A DNA stretch of 64,000 nucleotides from Metabacillus sp. FJAT-52054 (lineage in GTDB: Bacteria; Bacillota; Bacilli; Bacillales; Bacillaceae). Of this stretch, positions 28,082 through 37,706 are shown in pieces (within the stretch, counting starts at the first letter, position 1; the number at the start of each line of letters is the position of its first letter). The position numbers were made by a program, and so were the translations under genes. The DNA lies in contig NZ_CP147407.1 in the NCBI RefSeq assembly GCF_037201815.1, positions 2,364,723-2,428,722 of the forward strand, given 5' to 3'. The notes beneath the pieces were generated by a model. The model saw nothing but the letters and a program-made list of their open reading frames with translations. It had not been told where the DNA came from and ran no database searches.

Positions 28082-29557
28082 TTATTTACGCTGTCTCATA
28101 ATGTCCTGAGGATGAACGATGCTCGGCCGCAGTTTCGCTCCCGGCACAGAGGTTCGAATTGCAATTTGTTTAAATGCGGAAGCATTAAATGGAAGAAACG
28201 GCCACAGGTATGGAGTATTCAGTGTTCTTGTTGATGCAAGGTACAAGATAAAGGCGGTCACACCAATTATAAATCCTTTTACATGAAAAATAGCAGTTAC
28301 GGCAAGGAGCAAAAGTCTGACAATCTTGTTGGCAACGCTTAGTTCATAGCTTGGAGTAGTAAAGCTTCCGATTGCTGCAATCGAAACGTATAAAATAACT
28401 TCAGGGACAAACAACCCTACGTCAATAGCAATCTGCCCGATTAATACAGCCGCAATCAATCCCATTGCTGTCGATAGTGCTGTCGGAGTATGGATGGCTG
28501 CCATCCGCAGGAATTCAATTCCAAAATCCGCTAAAAAGATTTGAGCAACGGCAGGAATGTTCGTTTGTTCATTTGGTCCTACGAAAGATAAGCTTTTTGG
28601 AAGCAGCGAAGGCTCCAGGATAAACAGAAACCAGAAAGGCAGCAGGAATGTCGAGGATAAGATGCCCAGAAAACGGATCCACCGTAAAAATGTACCGATT
28701 GCAGGAGCCTGGCGATATTCCTCAGCATGCTGAACGTGATGGAAGAGAGTGGTAGGAGTTATGATGACGCTTGGAGAAGTGTCTACGATGACAATCACAT
28801 GACCTTCTACTAAATGGTTCGCAGCCACATCTGCTCTTTCAGTGTACCGGACCATCGGAAATGGATTAAATCCCTGTTTCACAAGAAACTCTTCAACCGT
28901 TTTATCTCCCATCGTAATTCCGTCTACTTGAATTTCCTTCAGTTCTTTCTTGATCAAATCAACCAGGTCTTTGCTTGCAATATCCTCTATGTATGCGACA
29001 CATACATCCGTCTTAGAGCGTTCTCCAACTTTAATTAACTCATACCTTAGCCGCTCATCGCGGACCCGTCTTCTGATTAAAGCGGTGTTGACGATGATAT
29101 TCTCAACAAAACCGTCCCTTGCTCCCCTGACGACCTTCTCCGTATCCGGCTCTTCCGGGTTTCTCCCAGGATAGCTCCTTACATCGACCACAAGCGCATA
29201 ATCAGCGCCCTCAAGCATAATGGCAACAAGGCCTGACAGAACTTCTGTAACTGTTTTTTGAATGGTTTGTACTTTCGTTACCTGCTGATGCACAAGACGG
29301 TTCTCAACAATTTCCTTAAACTTATCCAGATCCTGGTCCGTATCATTAATTTCAGAAAGAGCCGTCAGCAAAAGCATCAGGTACTGGGAGTCGCAAAGAC
29401 CCGTTACATAGTAAAGATTGACTCCCTTGCCCATGATGGTAAATTTCCTTACCCCCAGGTCAAAGCTCGTTCCCATCCCGACGAACTCTTTAAAATAATT
29501 TTCATTTTCATATAGTTTCGGTGAAATCGGGGACTCACTCTTTATGTTTCCAGGCAT
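28082..29557 (-). CDS. spoVAF: Stage V sporulation protein AF
   Basis: GerA-type A-subunit homologue of the spore inner membrane, associated with SpoVA calcium-dipicolinate channels. The 491-residue protein has a soluble N-terminal half with [33 protein letters not shown] and the family hallmark [15 protein letters not shown], then a membrane half with about five helices (for example [18 protein letters not shown]). It overlaps spoVAEa by 23 nt and is last in the operon. Confidence 0.95.
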   Translation of the reverse strand: MPGNIKSESPISPKLYENENYFKEFVGMGTSFDLGVRKFTIMGKGVNLYYVTGLCDSQYLMLLLTALSEINDTDQDLDKFKEIVENRLVHQQVTKVQTIQKTVTEVLSGLVAIMLEGADYALVVDVRSYPGRNPEEPDTEKVVRGARDGFVENIIVNTALIRRRVRDERLRYELIKVGERSKTDVCVAYIEDIASKDLVDLIKKELKEIQVDGITMGDKTVEEFLVKQGFNPFPMVRYTERADVAANHLVEGHVIVIVDTSPSVIITPTTLFHHVQHAEEYRQAPAIGTFLRWIRFLGILSSTFLLPFWFLFILEPSLLPKSLSFVGPNEQTNIPAVAQIFLADFGIEFLRMAAIHTPTALSTAMGLIAAVLIGQIAIDVGLFVPEVILYVSIAAIGSFTTPSYELSVANKIVRLLLLAVTAIFHVKGFIIGVTAFILYLASTRTLNTPYLWPFLPFNASAFKQIAIRTSVPGAKLRPSIVHPQDIMRQRK

Positions 29558-30113
29558 CTATCCCATTCCTTTCTAAAATAAGTTCAGCCGCCTTCATTGT
29601 AATCGGCGACCCTTTTCCAACATCATCTCTTCTGGCCATTTTTCCAATATCTCCGATGCCAACGATAATCGGGATATCGAGCCGGTCCAGGCTGTAGACT
29701 GTATCGCCGTTGATTCTTCCGTCTTCAAGTTCCTGAATCCCGCTTTTATCCACTCCATGCCCTGTCAGCTCCCCATCGCGGTCAATGCACACATCAACTC
29801 TTGCCCAATCTGATTGCCTCGTCTTAGCAGCGACTGCGATAACCCCGAGAACCTGAATAGACGGATGTTTTGCCACGTAAAGCATCGCCTTCTCACCAGG
29901 ACCTTCACCAGGCATTCCGCAATCATCAAATAGAACAAAGACCGGATCATATGGTGTTTGGAGGATCAAAGCGACCAATTCTTTCCCGGTGAGTATAGAT
30001 GGATTTCCCTGGGACTGAGAAATCCAGCGCCCGCCTATTTGCTCCGCTGTATAGGCGATGGTCTTGGCCGCGTACACGTCTCCATCTGTCACCAATATGA
30101 CCTTCCTTTTCAT
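29535..30113 (-). CDS. spoVAEa: Stage V sporulation protein AEa
   Basis: A 192-residue soluble protein with no membrane segment, encoded in the spoVA operon between AEb and AF. It starts [17 protein letters not shown], and has [29 protein letters not shown] and [20 protein letters not shown], typical of SpoVAEa. It is needed with other SpoVA proteins for efficient germination in B. subtilis, though its biochemical role is unsettled. Confidence 0.93.
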   Translation of the reverse strand: MKRKVILVTDGDVYAAKTIAYTAEQIGGRWISQSQGNPSILTGKELVALILQTPYDPVFVLFDDCGMPGEGPGEKAMLYVAKHPSIQVLGVIAVAAKTRQSDWARVDVCIDRDGELTGHGVDKSGIQELEDGRINGDTVYSLDRLDIPIIVGIGDIGKMARRDDVGKGSPITMKAAELILERNGIDAWKHKE

Positions 30114-30122
30114 GAGTGCATC

Positions 30123-30473
30123 CTACCCCTTCGGTTTAAAAATAACCGCTACGATAAAGGCGAAAAGTATCGCAGATGAGATACCTGCTGATGTTAACTC
30201 AAATATTCCCATCGCAATCCCGATAAATCCATGCTCATTCGCCTGCTCCATCGCTCCATGCAGCAGGGAATGTCCAAACGACGTGATCGGCACAGTCGCT
30301 CCGGCACCGGCAAAATCGATAAAGTTATCATAGATCCCAAACCCATCGAGAATCGCCCCGATCACAACAAAGGAACTCATAACATGGGCAGGGGTCAGTT
30401 TGAATTTATCCAAAAGAATTTGACCAACCACGCAAATCAATCCTCCGCAAACAAAGGCAAGTACATACTCCAT
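30123..30473 (-). CDS. spoVAEb: Stage V sporulation protein AEb
   Basis: A 116-residue membrane protein related to SpoVAC and part of the channel that moves calcium-dipicolinic acid. It has three hydrophobic helices and the shared SpoVAC/AE signature [22 protein letters not shown]. Its start overlaps the spoVAD stop (TAATG), showing coupling. Confidence 0.94.
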   Translation of the reverse strand: MEYVLAFVCGGLICVVGQILLDKFKLTPAHVMSSFVVIGAILDGFGIYDNFIDFAGAGATVPITSFGHSLLHGAMEQANEHGFIGIAMGIFELTSAGISSAILFAFIVAVIFKPKG

Positions 30474-31492
30474 TACGCCATCCCTCCCGCAGCTCTTTCA
30501 AAAACGACCCCGTGAGCAATTGTTGGAATTGTTTCCTTTTGCTGAATCATGGTTGGGCTAAGCAAAGCACCCGTTGCCACTACAAGCACACGTTTCAGAT
30601 TCCCAGCCTTTATTTCATTAAAGATATGACTGTAGGTAACTACAGCAGAGCACGCACAACCGCTTCCTCCAGAAAATACATTTTGATCAGGACGGTACAC
30701 AAGAAGACCGCAATCCTGATGCTTTGAGGAAATTTGAATGCCTTCTTCTTTAAGAAGATCGATCAGGATCGGACTCCCTACTCCTGACAAGTCACCTGTT
30801 AAAATCAAGTCATAATCTTCCGGTGTACGATTCATATCTTCCAAATGCCTCTGTATCGTATCAGCGGCTGCCGGAGCCATAGCAGAACCCATATCATTGG
30901 CGTCCTTTATTCCCAGATCCTGCACCTTCCCAATTGTAGCAGCTGTAATCCGGATTTCACTGGGTTCGTTTGTAATAAGCATGGCACCAGATCCTGTTAC
31001 GGTTGAGGTGGATGTACCCGGCTTCTGTCCGCCGTACTCAGTAGGATTTCTGAACTGACGCTCGGCTGTGGCATTGTGGCTGCTAGTGGCCGCGATTACT
31101 TTGCTTGCATATCCTCCATCAACGAGCAAAGACCCAAGTGCTGTCGTTTCCATAGATGTAGAGCAAGCACCAAACATACAAATAAACGGAATTCCAAGAT
31201 GCCGAGCCGTATAGTTGGAGGTTACATTTTGATTTAATAAATCTCCCGCAAGCATGAAATCAACCTGATCTTCTTTTATGCCCGCTTTGCTGAGTGAATG
31301 GCCGATTGCCTGCTCCATCAGCTTGCGCTCAGCAAGCTCCCAATTGTCTGCCCCGCAATGAAGGTCATCATGTGTTTCATCAAACAGATTTCCAAGAGGG
31401 CCTTTTGCTTCTTTTGGACCGACAGCCGTGCCGACGGAGGTGACATATACATTATTTTGAAAAATCCATGTTTGCTTTCCAGTCAGTTTCAT
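30473..31492 (-). CDS. spoVAD: Stage V sporulation protein AD (thiolase fold)
   Basis: A 339-residue soluble thiolase-fold protein that binds dipicolinic acid for uptake into the forespore. The family motifs [19 protein letters not shown] (where a ketoacyl synthase would carry its nucleophile), [10 protein letters not shown] and [12 protein letters not shown] are present. A strong GGAGGAAATGTC ribosome site precedes the ATG. It overlaps spoVAEb by one base. Confidence 0.96.
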   Translation of the reverse strand: MKLTGKQTWIFQNNVYVTSVGTAVGPKEAKGPLGNLFDETHDDLHCGADNWELAERKLMEQAIGHSLSKAGIKEDQVDFMLAGDLLNQNVTSNYTARHLGIPFICMFGACSTSMETTALGSLLVDGGYASKVIAATSSHNATAERQFRNPTEYGGQKPGTSTSTVTGSGAMLITNEPSEIRITAATIGKVQDLGIKDANDMGSAMAPAAADTIQRHLEDMNRTPEDYDLILTGDLSGVGSPILIDLLKEEGIQISSKHQDCGLLVYRPDQNVFSGGSGCACSAVVTYSHIFNEIKAGNLKRVLVVATGALLSPTMIQQKETIPTIAHGVVFERAAGGMA

Positions 31493-31504
31493 GACATTTC
31501 CTCC

Positions 31505-31960
31505 TTACGATCCTATCAGCAGTCCGAAGAAATATCGGATAATTCCTACGATATAAGCGGCTACTGTACCGAATACAATGACACTTCCCGCTAGCTTAAA
31601 CATATTCGTTGCGACACCAAGCACCAATCCTTCACTTTTATGTTCAAGTGCGGCGCTCGTCATTGAGTTTGCAAATCCGGTAACCGGAACTGCAGATCCT
31701 GCCCCTGCAAATTGACCAATTCGATCGTAAATCCCGATTCCCGTTAACAAGGATGAAATAAGGATTAAGGTGGCTACTGTAGGGTTGCCGACCGTATCCT
31801 CTGTGAAATTGAAAAAAGTCATATAGAAATTGCTGATGGCCTGGCCAATGACGCAAATAATCCCGCCGACTACAAATGCTTTTAAACAATTTAGAAAGTA
31901 GTTTGGTTTTGGCTGATAGGCCTTGATGTTATCTGAATAATGATCTTTCAGCTTTGACAT
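31505..31960 (-). CDS. spoVAC: Stage V sporulation protein AC
   Basis: A 151-residue membrane protein described as a mechanosensitive calcium-dipicolinate channel subunit. It has a soluble N-terminus of about 25 residues, then helices beginning NCLKAFVVGGIICVIGQAI, and the signature GIYDRIGQFAGAGSAVPVTGFANSM. The ATG at 31960 follows AAAGGAGGAAGC; the longer frame upstream is out of spoVAB and is rejected. Confidence 0.95.
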   Translation of the reverse strand: MSKLKDHYSDNIKAYQPKPNYFLNCLKAFVVGGIICVIGQAISNFYMTFFNFTEDTVGNPTVATLILISSLLTGIGIYDRIGQFAGAGSAVPVTGFANSMTSAALEHKSEGLVLGVATNMFKLAGSVIVFGTVAAYIVGIIRYFFGLLIGS

Positions 31961-31973
31961 GTAGCTTCCTCCT

Positions 31974-32396
31974 TTATTGATCCACAAAAAATATCCAATG
32001 ATAGAGTGATCCGCATACCTTACCAAGTACAATGGCCATAAGTATGATGAGAATTTGTTCAGCCATACCGATTCGTTTTGCAAGAATCGGAAGCACATTC
32101 AGCACCTCAGTTAGGGCTGCTGCTAAAAGGCCAATGAACATACCATCCATTAAACCAATAGGTACGGAGAAAAATGCAGGAAGATGTAAAACCGTGTTTC
32201 TTAAACTGATCCATCCGCCTGCTGCTGCACCCGTAACTACACTCCATTCGTACGTTTGAATAAAAGCCATCGTTTTTGTCAGCTGGCTTAGTCTTGGTAT
32301 AATTCCAAGAACCGCGAGAAACGCGACAAACCCTGCACCGACAGCAAAACCCCAGGATAAACCTAAAAAAATAATGAAGAGCATGCTAATGATCAT
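31974..32396 (-). CDS. spoVAB: Stage V sporulation protein AB
   Basis: A 140-residue polytopic protein with about four or five membrane helices (FIIFLGLSWGFAVGAGFVAF at the N-terminus; LIILMAIVLGKVCGSLYHW at the C-terminus). It is a member of the spoVA operon of unclear individual role. Its first codons overlap the end of spoVAA by 11 nt, so translation is linked. Confidence 0.93.
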   Translation of the reverse strand: MIISMLFIIFLGLSWGFAVGAGFVAFLAVLGIIPRLSQLTKTMAFIQTYEWSVVTGAAAGGWISLRNTVLHLPAFFSVPIGLMDGMFIGLLAAALTEVLNVLPILAKRIGMAEQILIILMAIVLGKVCGSLYHWIFFVDQ

Positions 32397-33003
32397 GCAG
32401 CTTTTTCACACTCTCTTTGTTTTCATTCATCGCAACGTATTGATCCAAATCCATTTGATATTTGAACATCTCGACTTCCAGAGGGCTTGGTTCTTCATTA
32501 ATCCGTTTTTTAAAGACATGATTAAAAAATAAAATCATTCCCAAACCTAAACCAATCGAATAAGGAATTTGCAGCAGAAGCGGTTTTTCAATTCTGTCGC
32601 CTGTCAGCATGAAGTACAGTTTTTGATGCACCGCCTGCATACTGACATCTTCGTGAAAATTGATGATGGCCATTGCGGCCCCAACAAACAGAAGCATCCA
32701 TACTAGAATTAAATAGATAAGCTTCCTTTTCTTTTTTTCGTAAACAATTTCCACAACCGTTTGCGTTGGGCCAATGGATTGAATTTCTGCATCGGGTTCC
32801 GTTCTTTTAATCACTTTAATGACGTGCATCACGTCCACAACGACCATATTCCGGTCACTTGCCGACACCTTATATACATCCAGTTTTTTTAATGAAGAAT
32901 CTTCCTCCGAATCAATCACCTGAGCCAGATCCGCTAAAACTAAGGACGTCTCAGGGGCCGTTTGAATCCGATGCCTCAGCCTTATGTAAACCGTTTTAGC
33001 CAC
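32386..33003 (-). CDS. spoVAA: Stage V sporulation protein AA
   Basis: First gene of the spoVA operon. The protein of about 205 residues has a soluble N-terminal domain (about 1-95), a membrane helix LIYLILVWMLLFVGAAMAI, the conserved INFHEDVSM, and a second helix IPYSIGLGLGMILFFNHVFKK. I prefer GTG at 33003, which gives VAKTVYIRLRHR aligned with B. subtilis MERRIFIRLRHR; a GTG at 33012 is also in frame but sits directly on the GGGAT ribosome-like site. Confidence 0.92.
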   Translation of the reverse strand: MAKTVYIRLRHRIQTAPETSLVLADLAQVIDSEEDSSLKKLDVYKVSASDRNMVVVDVMHVIKVIKRTEPDAEIQSIGPTQTVVEIVYEKKKRKLIYLILVWMLLFVGAAMAIINFHEDVSMQAVHQKLYFMLTGDRIEKPLLLQIPYSIGLGLGMILFFNHVFKKRINEEPSPLEVEMFKYQMDLDQYVAMNENKESVKKLHDH

Positions 33004-33039
33004 ATTCTTCACATCCCATGATGATACTCAGTGTATAAG

Positions 33040-33069
33040 TAGTATGCTATGTACGTCTTTCAAACATGC
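33040..33069 (-). promoter_or_regulatory. Sigma G promoter of the spoVA operon
   Basis: Minus strand -35 GCATG (33065-33069), 18-nt spacer and -10 CATACTA (33040-33046), an essentially perfect sigma G pair. The leader is only about 25-30 nt. Forespore expression is as known for spoVA. Confidence 0.82.
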
Positions 33070-33173
33070 AGACAGTCGTTATATACACAAATTACCATTT
33101 AATAAACCCATTTTGGTTTACTTGCTTTTAAATACAACCTGCAATTCCTTCATAAGCCTACATTCAAAATCAT

Positions 33174-33271
33174 GGCTCTGTTAAACTTGGCTGTTGATTG
33201 CAGCCAGCGGGCGAACGCTTCCCGTCCCAATTACCTGGTGTTATAAATCAACACCAGGCTTTAGCAGAGCC
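33174..33271. repeat. MITE-like intergenic repeat, copy 3 (most complete)
   Basis: A 98-bp element with left end GGCTCTGTTAAACTTGGC then TGTTGATTGCAGCC, and right end AATCAACACCAGGC then TTTAGCAGAGCC. The outermost 7-8 bp (GGCTCTG / CAGAGCC) are perfect inverted repeats. It sits between the spoVA promoter and the sigF terminator. No open reading frame. Confidence 0.75.
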
Positions 33272-33275
33272 AAAA

Positions 33276-33307
33276 TAAAAAAGCGAACCCGAAGGATTCG
33301 CTTTTTT
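33276..33307 (-). terminator. Terminator of the spoIIA operon
   Basis: Minus-strand AAAAAAGCGAA-TCCTTCGG-GTTCGCTTTTTT hairpin right after sigF. Confidence 0.88.
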
Positions 33308-33312
33308 CACGG

Positions 33313-34071
33313 CTATCCGCCCATCAGACTTTTCATCTGACTTAATATTTTCTTTTCCAATCTCGACACTTGAACCTGCGAGATCCCAAGCCGTTCTGCT
33401 ACTTCCGATTGAGTCTGATCTTTATAATATCTTAAATACACAATCAGCTTTTCTCTTTCATCAAGGCCCTCGATTGCTTCCTTTAAGACAATTTTATCAA
33501 ACCATTTTGAATCGGTATGATCGGCTATTTGATCAAGCAATGTGATGGGATCCCCATCGTTTTCGTAGACGGTTTCATGAATGGAGGAAGGAGCTCTGAC
33601 AGCTTCTTGTGCTAAAACAACCTCTTCAGGTGAAATCTCAAGATGAGCGGCAATTTCTGTGACTGTCGGCACCTTGCCCAATGTTTTGGATAATTCGTCC
33701 TTTGCACGCCTGATTTTATTTCCAAGCTCTTTAAGCGACCGGCTGACCTTTACCGTTCCGTCATCCCGTATAAAGCGCTGAATTTCACCGATAATCATCG
33801 GCACTGCATACGTAGAGAATCGGACATCGTAGGACAAATCAAACTTGTCTACTGATTTAAGCAATCCGATGCAGCCAATCTGAAAAAGATCATCCGGCTC
33901 ATAGCCCCGGTTTAAGAATCTTTGGACGACCGACCAGACGAGTCTCATGTTGCGCTGTACGATTGTGTCCCTCGCTTGCTGGTCACCCTGCTGACTTTTT
34001 AGAATCAGCTCTTTCACCTCGTGGTCTTTTAACTGAACGTTCTTCTGTTCGTTCTTAACCTCCACATCCAT
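33313..34071 (-). CDS. sigF: Forespore sigma factor SigF
   Basis: First compartment-specific sigma factor, active in the forespore after septation. The 252-residue protein has the sigma-70 region 2 segment RNMRLVWSVVQRFLNRGYEPDDLFQIGCIG with the following FSTYAVPMIIGEIQRFIRDD, region 3, and region 4 with SEVAERLGISQVQVSRLEKKIL. The ATG follows AAGGAGACG. It is the last gene of spoIIAA-spoIIAB-sigF, and SpoIIAB is its inhibitor. Confidence 0.97.
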   Translation of the reverse strand: MDVEVKNEQKNVQLKDHEVKELILKSQQGDQQARDTIVQRNMRLVWSVVQRFLNRGYEPDDLFQIGCIGLLKSVDKFDLSYDVRFSTYAVPMIIGEIQRFIRDDGTVKVSRSLKELGNKIRRAKDELSKTLGKVPTVTEIAAHLEISPEEVVLAQEAVRAPSSIHETVYENDGDPITLLDQIADHTDSKWFDKIVLKEAIEGLDEREKLIVYLRYYKDQTQSEVAERLGISQVQVSRLEKKILSQMKSLMGG

Positions 34072-34082
34072 GGCTCGTCTCC

Positions 34083-34523
34083 TTAATTAACCAAAGCTTT
34101 ACTTTTTGATAAATGCTTTGTTAATTTAACCGATGTCCCTAGAGAAGGGGCAGATTCTACTTGAATGTCATCCATAAAATTTTCCATTATCGTAAATCCC
34201 ATTCCGGACCGTTCAAGCTCAGGTTTTGTAGTGAACAGAGGCTGCCGCGCTTCTTCCAGATCATGAATGCCCATGCCTTCATCGCGGATCGTCAATTGGA
34301 CAACTTCTTCTTCCAGAGAAGCTGTAATATAGACGATGCCGCTCGGATCATTGTTGTATCCGTGAATAATTGCATTAGTGACTGCCTCGGATACGACGGT
34401 TTTAATTTCCGTCAGCTCATCCATAGTCGGATCAAGCTGGGCAATGAATGCAGCGATGGTCACCCTTGCGAACGATTCATTTTGGCTGAGGGCCGAGAAC
34501 TGCAGCTCCATTTGATTTTTCAT
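34083..34523 (-). CDS. spoIIAB: Anti-sigma F factor and kinase SpoIIAB
   Basis: Binds and inhibits SigF, and inactivates SpoIIAA by phosphorylating it. The 146-residue GHKL kinase shows the N box [13 protein letters not shown], the G1 box RDEGMGIHD and the G2 box [14 protein letters not shown]. Its ATG overlaps the spoIIAA stop (TAATG), giving balanced expression of the two partners. Confidence 0.97.
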   Translation of the reverse strand: MKNQMELQFSALSQNESFARVTIAAFIAQLDPTMDELTEIKTVVSEAVTNAIIHGYNNDPSGIVYITASLEEEVVQLTIRDEGMGIHDLEEARQPLFTTKPELERSGMGFTIMENFMDDIQVESAPSLGTSVKLTKHLSKSKALVN

Positions 34524-34876
34524 TATGAAGCCACCCCCAGTGTCTGAAGCGCTTTTTCTTCATCCTCTTCCAAACGGACAATTTTAAACAGACCCGACAT
34601 ATCAAAGAGGCGCTGAATGGACGGCGAGATCGAGCATACCACCATTTCTCCTCCGAGCTGCTTGATTTGCTTATAACGGCCCAGGATGACACCAAGACCT
34701 GAACTGTCCATAAACATGAGATTCCCAAGATTCAGGATGATATGCTTCACTTGGCCCTCTTCTAATATTTCATTTACCTTTGACCGTAATTCGTCAGTAC
34801 TGTGATGATCTAATTCACCCGATAGACGAATGCACAGCACGGACTCTCGAACGCTAAGTTCAACGGCTAGACTCAT
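34523..34876 (-). CDS. spoIIAA: Anti-anti-sigma factor SpoIIAA
   Basis: STAS-domain protein that frees SigF from SpoIIAB when dephosphorylated by SpoIIE. The 117-residue protein has [16 protein letters not shown] and the phosphorylation site in [16 protein letters not shown]. The ATG at 34876 is eight bases after AAGGAGG; an in-frame TTG two codons earlier is less likely. First gene of the spoIIA operon. Confidence 0.96.
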   Translation of the reverse strand: MSLAVELSVRESVLCIRLSGELDHHSTDELRSKVNEILEEGQVKHIILNLGNLMFMDSSGLGVILGRYKQIKQLGGEMVVCSISPSIQRLFDMSGLFKIVRLEEDEEKALQTLGVAS

Positions 34877-34911
34877 CTGCAATTCCTCCTTGTTCAGTGC
34901 TTGTATGAGTC

Positions 34912-34950
34912 TTTCGTTTTTCCTTATGCGTTTTCCTGCCCGTTGACAAA
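34912..34950 (-). promoter_or_regulatory. Sigma H promoter with Spo0A-box-like site, spoIIA operon
   Basis: Minus strand AGGAAAA (34931-34937), 14-nt spacer and CGAAA (34912-34916) resemble the sigma H consensus (AGGAwwT / GAAT). Just upstream, TTTGTCAAC (34942-34950) is close to the 0A box TTGTCGAA. This is the layout of spoIIA in B. subtilis. Confidence 0.5.
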
Positions 34951-34971
34951 ACTAGTGGGCTTTCGGCACAA

Positions 34972-36132
34972 TTAGCCAGCTTTTGTGAAGTCAGCCATGA
35001 CCCGTTTGAATAAGGACCACCAGCTTGCAGTTTTAATATCCTTTTCTGCCATAAGAGGGCTCTTCGCTACAACCGCTCCGTCCTTTTTAAGGACAAGCAT
35101 TCCAAGGACATCACCTTTTTTCAAAGGCGCAGCCAAATTCTTTTTAGGGATTACTTCTTTTGTAATAGTTTTCGTATTTTCTCCCTTTTTCGTTAAAAGA
35201 GAGATGGGCTCGGATGTTACCAGATTTACGGTTTGATCGCTGCCTTTGCTCACCTTCTGAACACCGATTACTTCACTTCTCTTGTAAAGCGGATGGGTTT
35301 CATATTGACTGAAAGCATAATCAAGCATCTTCGTAACCTGATTGTTCCGGTCCTTAGGCGTTTCAGCGCCCATTACGACTGCGATGACTCTCATGTTTCC
35401 TTTTTTCGCAGTAGCTGTCAGGCAATACTTCGCTTCATTCGTAAATCCGGTCTTCACTCCATCTACTCCAGGGTAGAATTTCACAAGCCGGTTCGTATTA
35501 ACAAGCCAGAATTTCTTATCTGTGTCTGTTCTTAAGTAATCTTCATACTTTCCTGTATACTTCGTGATGCTTTCATATTTCAAGAGTTCTTTCCCCATGA
35601 CTGCCATGTCATGCGCTGTGCTGTAATGGCCTTTTTCAGGCAAGCCGGTTGTATTTTCAAAATGAGTGTTTTTAAGCCCGAGTTCAGCTGCCTTTTTATT
35701 CATCAGCTCAACAAATCCGTCCTCTGAACCGCCTAGGTGCTCAGCCATAGCAACGGAGGCATCATTCCCTGATCCAATCGCAATTCCGCGCAGCATTTCA
35801 TCTGCCGACATTTCTTCGCCCGGCTCAAGGAAAATTTGTGATCCTCCCATTGACGCTGCATATTCACTTGTACGGATTTTGTCAGTAAGCTTTAATTTTC
35901 CTTTATCAAACGCATCCATTATAAGAATCATTGTCATGATTTTCGTCATACTTGCCGGCGGAAGCTGTTCATCACTATTTTTTTCATAGAGGATTTTGCC
36001 TGTATCCCGCTCAATAAGCACAGCAGACTTTGCCTGCGGCGCCAAATTCAGGCTGTTTTCTTTTGCAAATGCTCCTTGTGCAGTCATACATAGGAAGCAA
36101 ACAATTAATAGCATGGAAAAACTTTTTTTCAT
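34972..36132 (-). CDS. dacF: Sporulation D-alanyl-D-alanine carboxypeptidase DacF
   Basis: Forespore-expressed penicillin-binding protein that adjusts cortex cross-linking. The 386-residue precursor has a signal peptide (about 1-23, ending AQGAFA) and the motifs SMTK (near residue 60), SGN (GSGNDAS) and KTG (DGVKTGFTNEAKY), with a C-terminal beta domain and an amphipathic anchor WWSLFKRVMADFTKAG. The ATG at 36132 follows GGGAGGG; a longer frame from 36192 runs through the inferred sigma F promoter and is rejected. Confidence 0.95.
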   Translation of the reverse strand: MKKSFSMLLIVCFLCMTAQGAFAKENSLNLAPQAKSAVLIERDTGKILYEKNSDEQLPPASMTKIMTMILIMDAFDKGKLKLTDKIRTSEYAASMGGSQIFLEPGEEMSADEMLRGIAIGSGNDASVAMAEHLGGSEDGFVELMNKKAAELGLKNTHFENTTGLPEKGHYSTAHDMAVMGKELLKYESITKYTGKYEDYLRTDTDKKFWLVNTNRLVKFYPGVDGVKTGFTNEAKYCLTATAKKGNMRVIAVVMGAETPKDRNNQVTKMLDYAFSQYETHPLYKRSEVIGVQKVSKGSDQTVNLVTSEPISLLTKKGENTKTITKEVIPKKNLAAPLKKGDVLGMLVLKKDGAVVAKSPLMAEKDIKTASWWSLFKRVMADFTKAG

Positions 36133-36162
36133 TTCCAAACCCTCCCAATTAAGATACACTCC

Positions 36163-36190
36163 ATTTTGTCCAATAAGAGGGAATTTATAC
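36163..36190 (-). promoter_or_regulatory. Sigma F type promoter of dacF
   Basis: Minus strand -35 GTATA (36186-36190), 14-nt spacer and -10 GGACAAAAT (36163-36171), resembling the sigma F pair GywTA / GGnnAnAnT. B. subtilis dacF is a sigma F target. Confidence 0.5.
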
Positions 36191-36287
36191 AATTTGATTC
36201 TTTAAGGCTTCTCACCTCAAGGGTTGGGAGCGGAACCAGATTCTCCAGGAATACTGATCTGCATTACTTCATTTCCTGAACAACATA

Positions 36288-36320
36288 AAAAAAACGGCTT
36301 TCCTTTTAGGTAAGCCGTTT
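36288..36320 (-). terminator. Second terminator downstream of pdp
   Basis: Minus-strand AAACGGCTTACC-TAAA-GGAAAGCCGTTT followed by TTTTT. It backs up the hairpin at 36363 and insulates dacF. Confidence 0.75.
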
Positions 36321-36362
36321 AGCATAATGAAGGGTTATTGAATGCTGTATTTCACAAATACA

Positions 36363-36393
36363 AAAAAGAGGCGAGTGATCCTCGCCTCTTTTA
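36363..36393. terminator. Terminator of the drm-pupG-pdp operon
   Basis: AAAGAGGCGAG-TGAT-CCTCGCCTCTTT flanked by an A run on the left (a T run on the minus strand), eight bases after the pdp stop. Confidence 0.88.
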
Positions 36394-36401
36394 CCGAACG
36401 G

Positions 36402-37706
36402 TTATTTTGAAATGATTTCATATACAAACGGGCGTTTTTCAGGCTTTTCATTTGAATAGGAGAATGCATCGTATAATGTATCCATTGCCTGCTGATGATC
36501 ATCTTTGTTGAAATGAAGGATAGCGATTACTTCCCCTTCTGCAACTTCGTCTCCAGCCTTCTTTTTCAAGGAAACGCCTGCAGCATAATCAATTTTGTCT
36601 TCTTTTGTTTGTCTTCCAGCTCCTAAAAGAAGGGCTGCTACTCCAATAGCCTCTGCGTCAATGTCTTTTACGTAGCCGGATTGCTTTGATTTTACTTCCA
36701 CATGATGTTGTGCTTGCGGAAGCAAATCGATTGAATCAATTTGATCAGCATTTCCGTTTTGGGAGCTTACAAATTCTTTGAATTTTTCCAAAGCTTTTCC
36801 TGACTCAATTGCCTCGTTAAGCCCTGCTCTAGCTTCTTCTTGTGTTTGATAAATGCCGCCAAGAATGGACATTTGTACAGCGATTGCCATTGAGATTTCA
36901 ATCAAATCCTCTGAACCTTTGCCTTTTAGGACCTCAATAACTTCCTTGATTTCATTCGCGTTGCCCACTTCATATCCAAGCGGCTGATTCATATCCGTAA
37001 TGACTGCGATTGTATTACGGTTTAAGTGGCTGCCGATCTCTACCATTGTGGAAGCCAGATCTTTTGCACGATCCAGTGTTTTCATGAAAGCACCCGCGCC
37101 TGTTTTTACATCAAGCACGATGGCATCCGCGCCCATTGCGATCTTTTTACTCATGATACTGCTTGCGATTAGAGGAATGGAATCAACGGTTGCTGTAACA
37201 TCTCTCAGTGCATAGATTTTTTTATCCGCAGGTACCAGGTCACCGGACTGCCCAATGATGGAAATTCCGTGCTTGTTAACATTATCGATAAACTGTTTGC
37301 CGCTTAATTCCACACTGAAGCCCTCAACGGCTTCCAGTTTATCAATGGTTCCTCCAGTGTGTCCAAGACCTCTGCCGGACATTTTCGCAACAGGAACACC
37401 AACAGAAGCAACGAGAGGAGCCACAATCAAGCTAATCTTATCGCCTACTCCTCCTGTAGAGTGCTTATCTACTTTAATGCCCTTAATGCCTGATAAATCA
37501 ACCGTTTCGCCTGAGTTAACCATCGCATCTGTTAAATAGGACACCTCTTCCTTTGTCATTCCTTTAAAATAAACAGCCATTAAAAAGGAGCTCATTTGAT
37601 AATCAGGAATGGTATCATTTTTATATCCGTTCACTACGTATTCAATTTCTTCTTTTGCAAGGAGCTTGCCGTCGCGTTTCTTTTGAATCAAATCTACCAT
37701 TCTCAT
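36402..37706 (-). CDS. pdp: Pyrimidine-nucleoside phosphorylase
   Basis: Phosphorolysis of uridine, deoxyuridine and thymidine to base and (deoxy)ribose 1-phosphate. The 434-residue protein has the family signature SGRGLGHTGGTIDKLEAV, phosphate-binding KHSTGGVGDKISL, and a C-terminal domain with QSGYVKDIDAEAIG. It overlaps the pupG stop by ATGA. In B. subtilis pdp belongs to the dra-nupC-pdp operon instead, so its fusion to drm-pupG makes one operon for nucleoside sugar salvage here. Confidence 0.96.
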   Translation of the reverse strand: MRMVDLIQKKRDGKLLAKEEIEYVVNGYKNDTIPDYQMSSFLMAVYFKGMTKEEVSYLTDAMVNSGETVDLSGIKGIKVDKHSTGGVGDKISLIVAPLVASVGVPVAKMSGRGLGHTGGTIDKLEAVEGFSVELSGKQFIDNVNKHGISIIGQSGDLVPADKKIYALRDVTATVDSIPLIASSIMSKKIAMGADAIVLDVKTGAGAFMKTLDRAKDLASTMVEIGSHLNRNTIAVITDMNQPLGYEVGNANEIKEVIEVLKGKGSEDLIEISMAIAVQMSILGGIYQTQEEARAGLNEAIESGKALEKFKEFVSSQNGNADQIDSIDLLPQAQHHVEVKSKQSGYVKDIDAEAIGVAALLLGAGRQTKEDKIDYAAGVSLKKKAGDEVAEGEVIAILHFNKDDHQQAMDTLYDAFSYSNEKPEKRPFVYEIISK

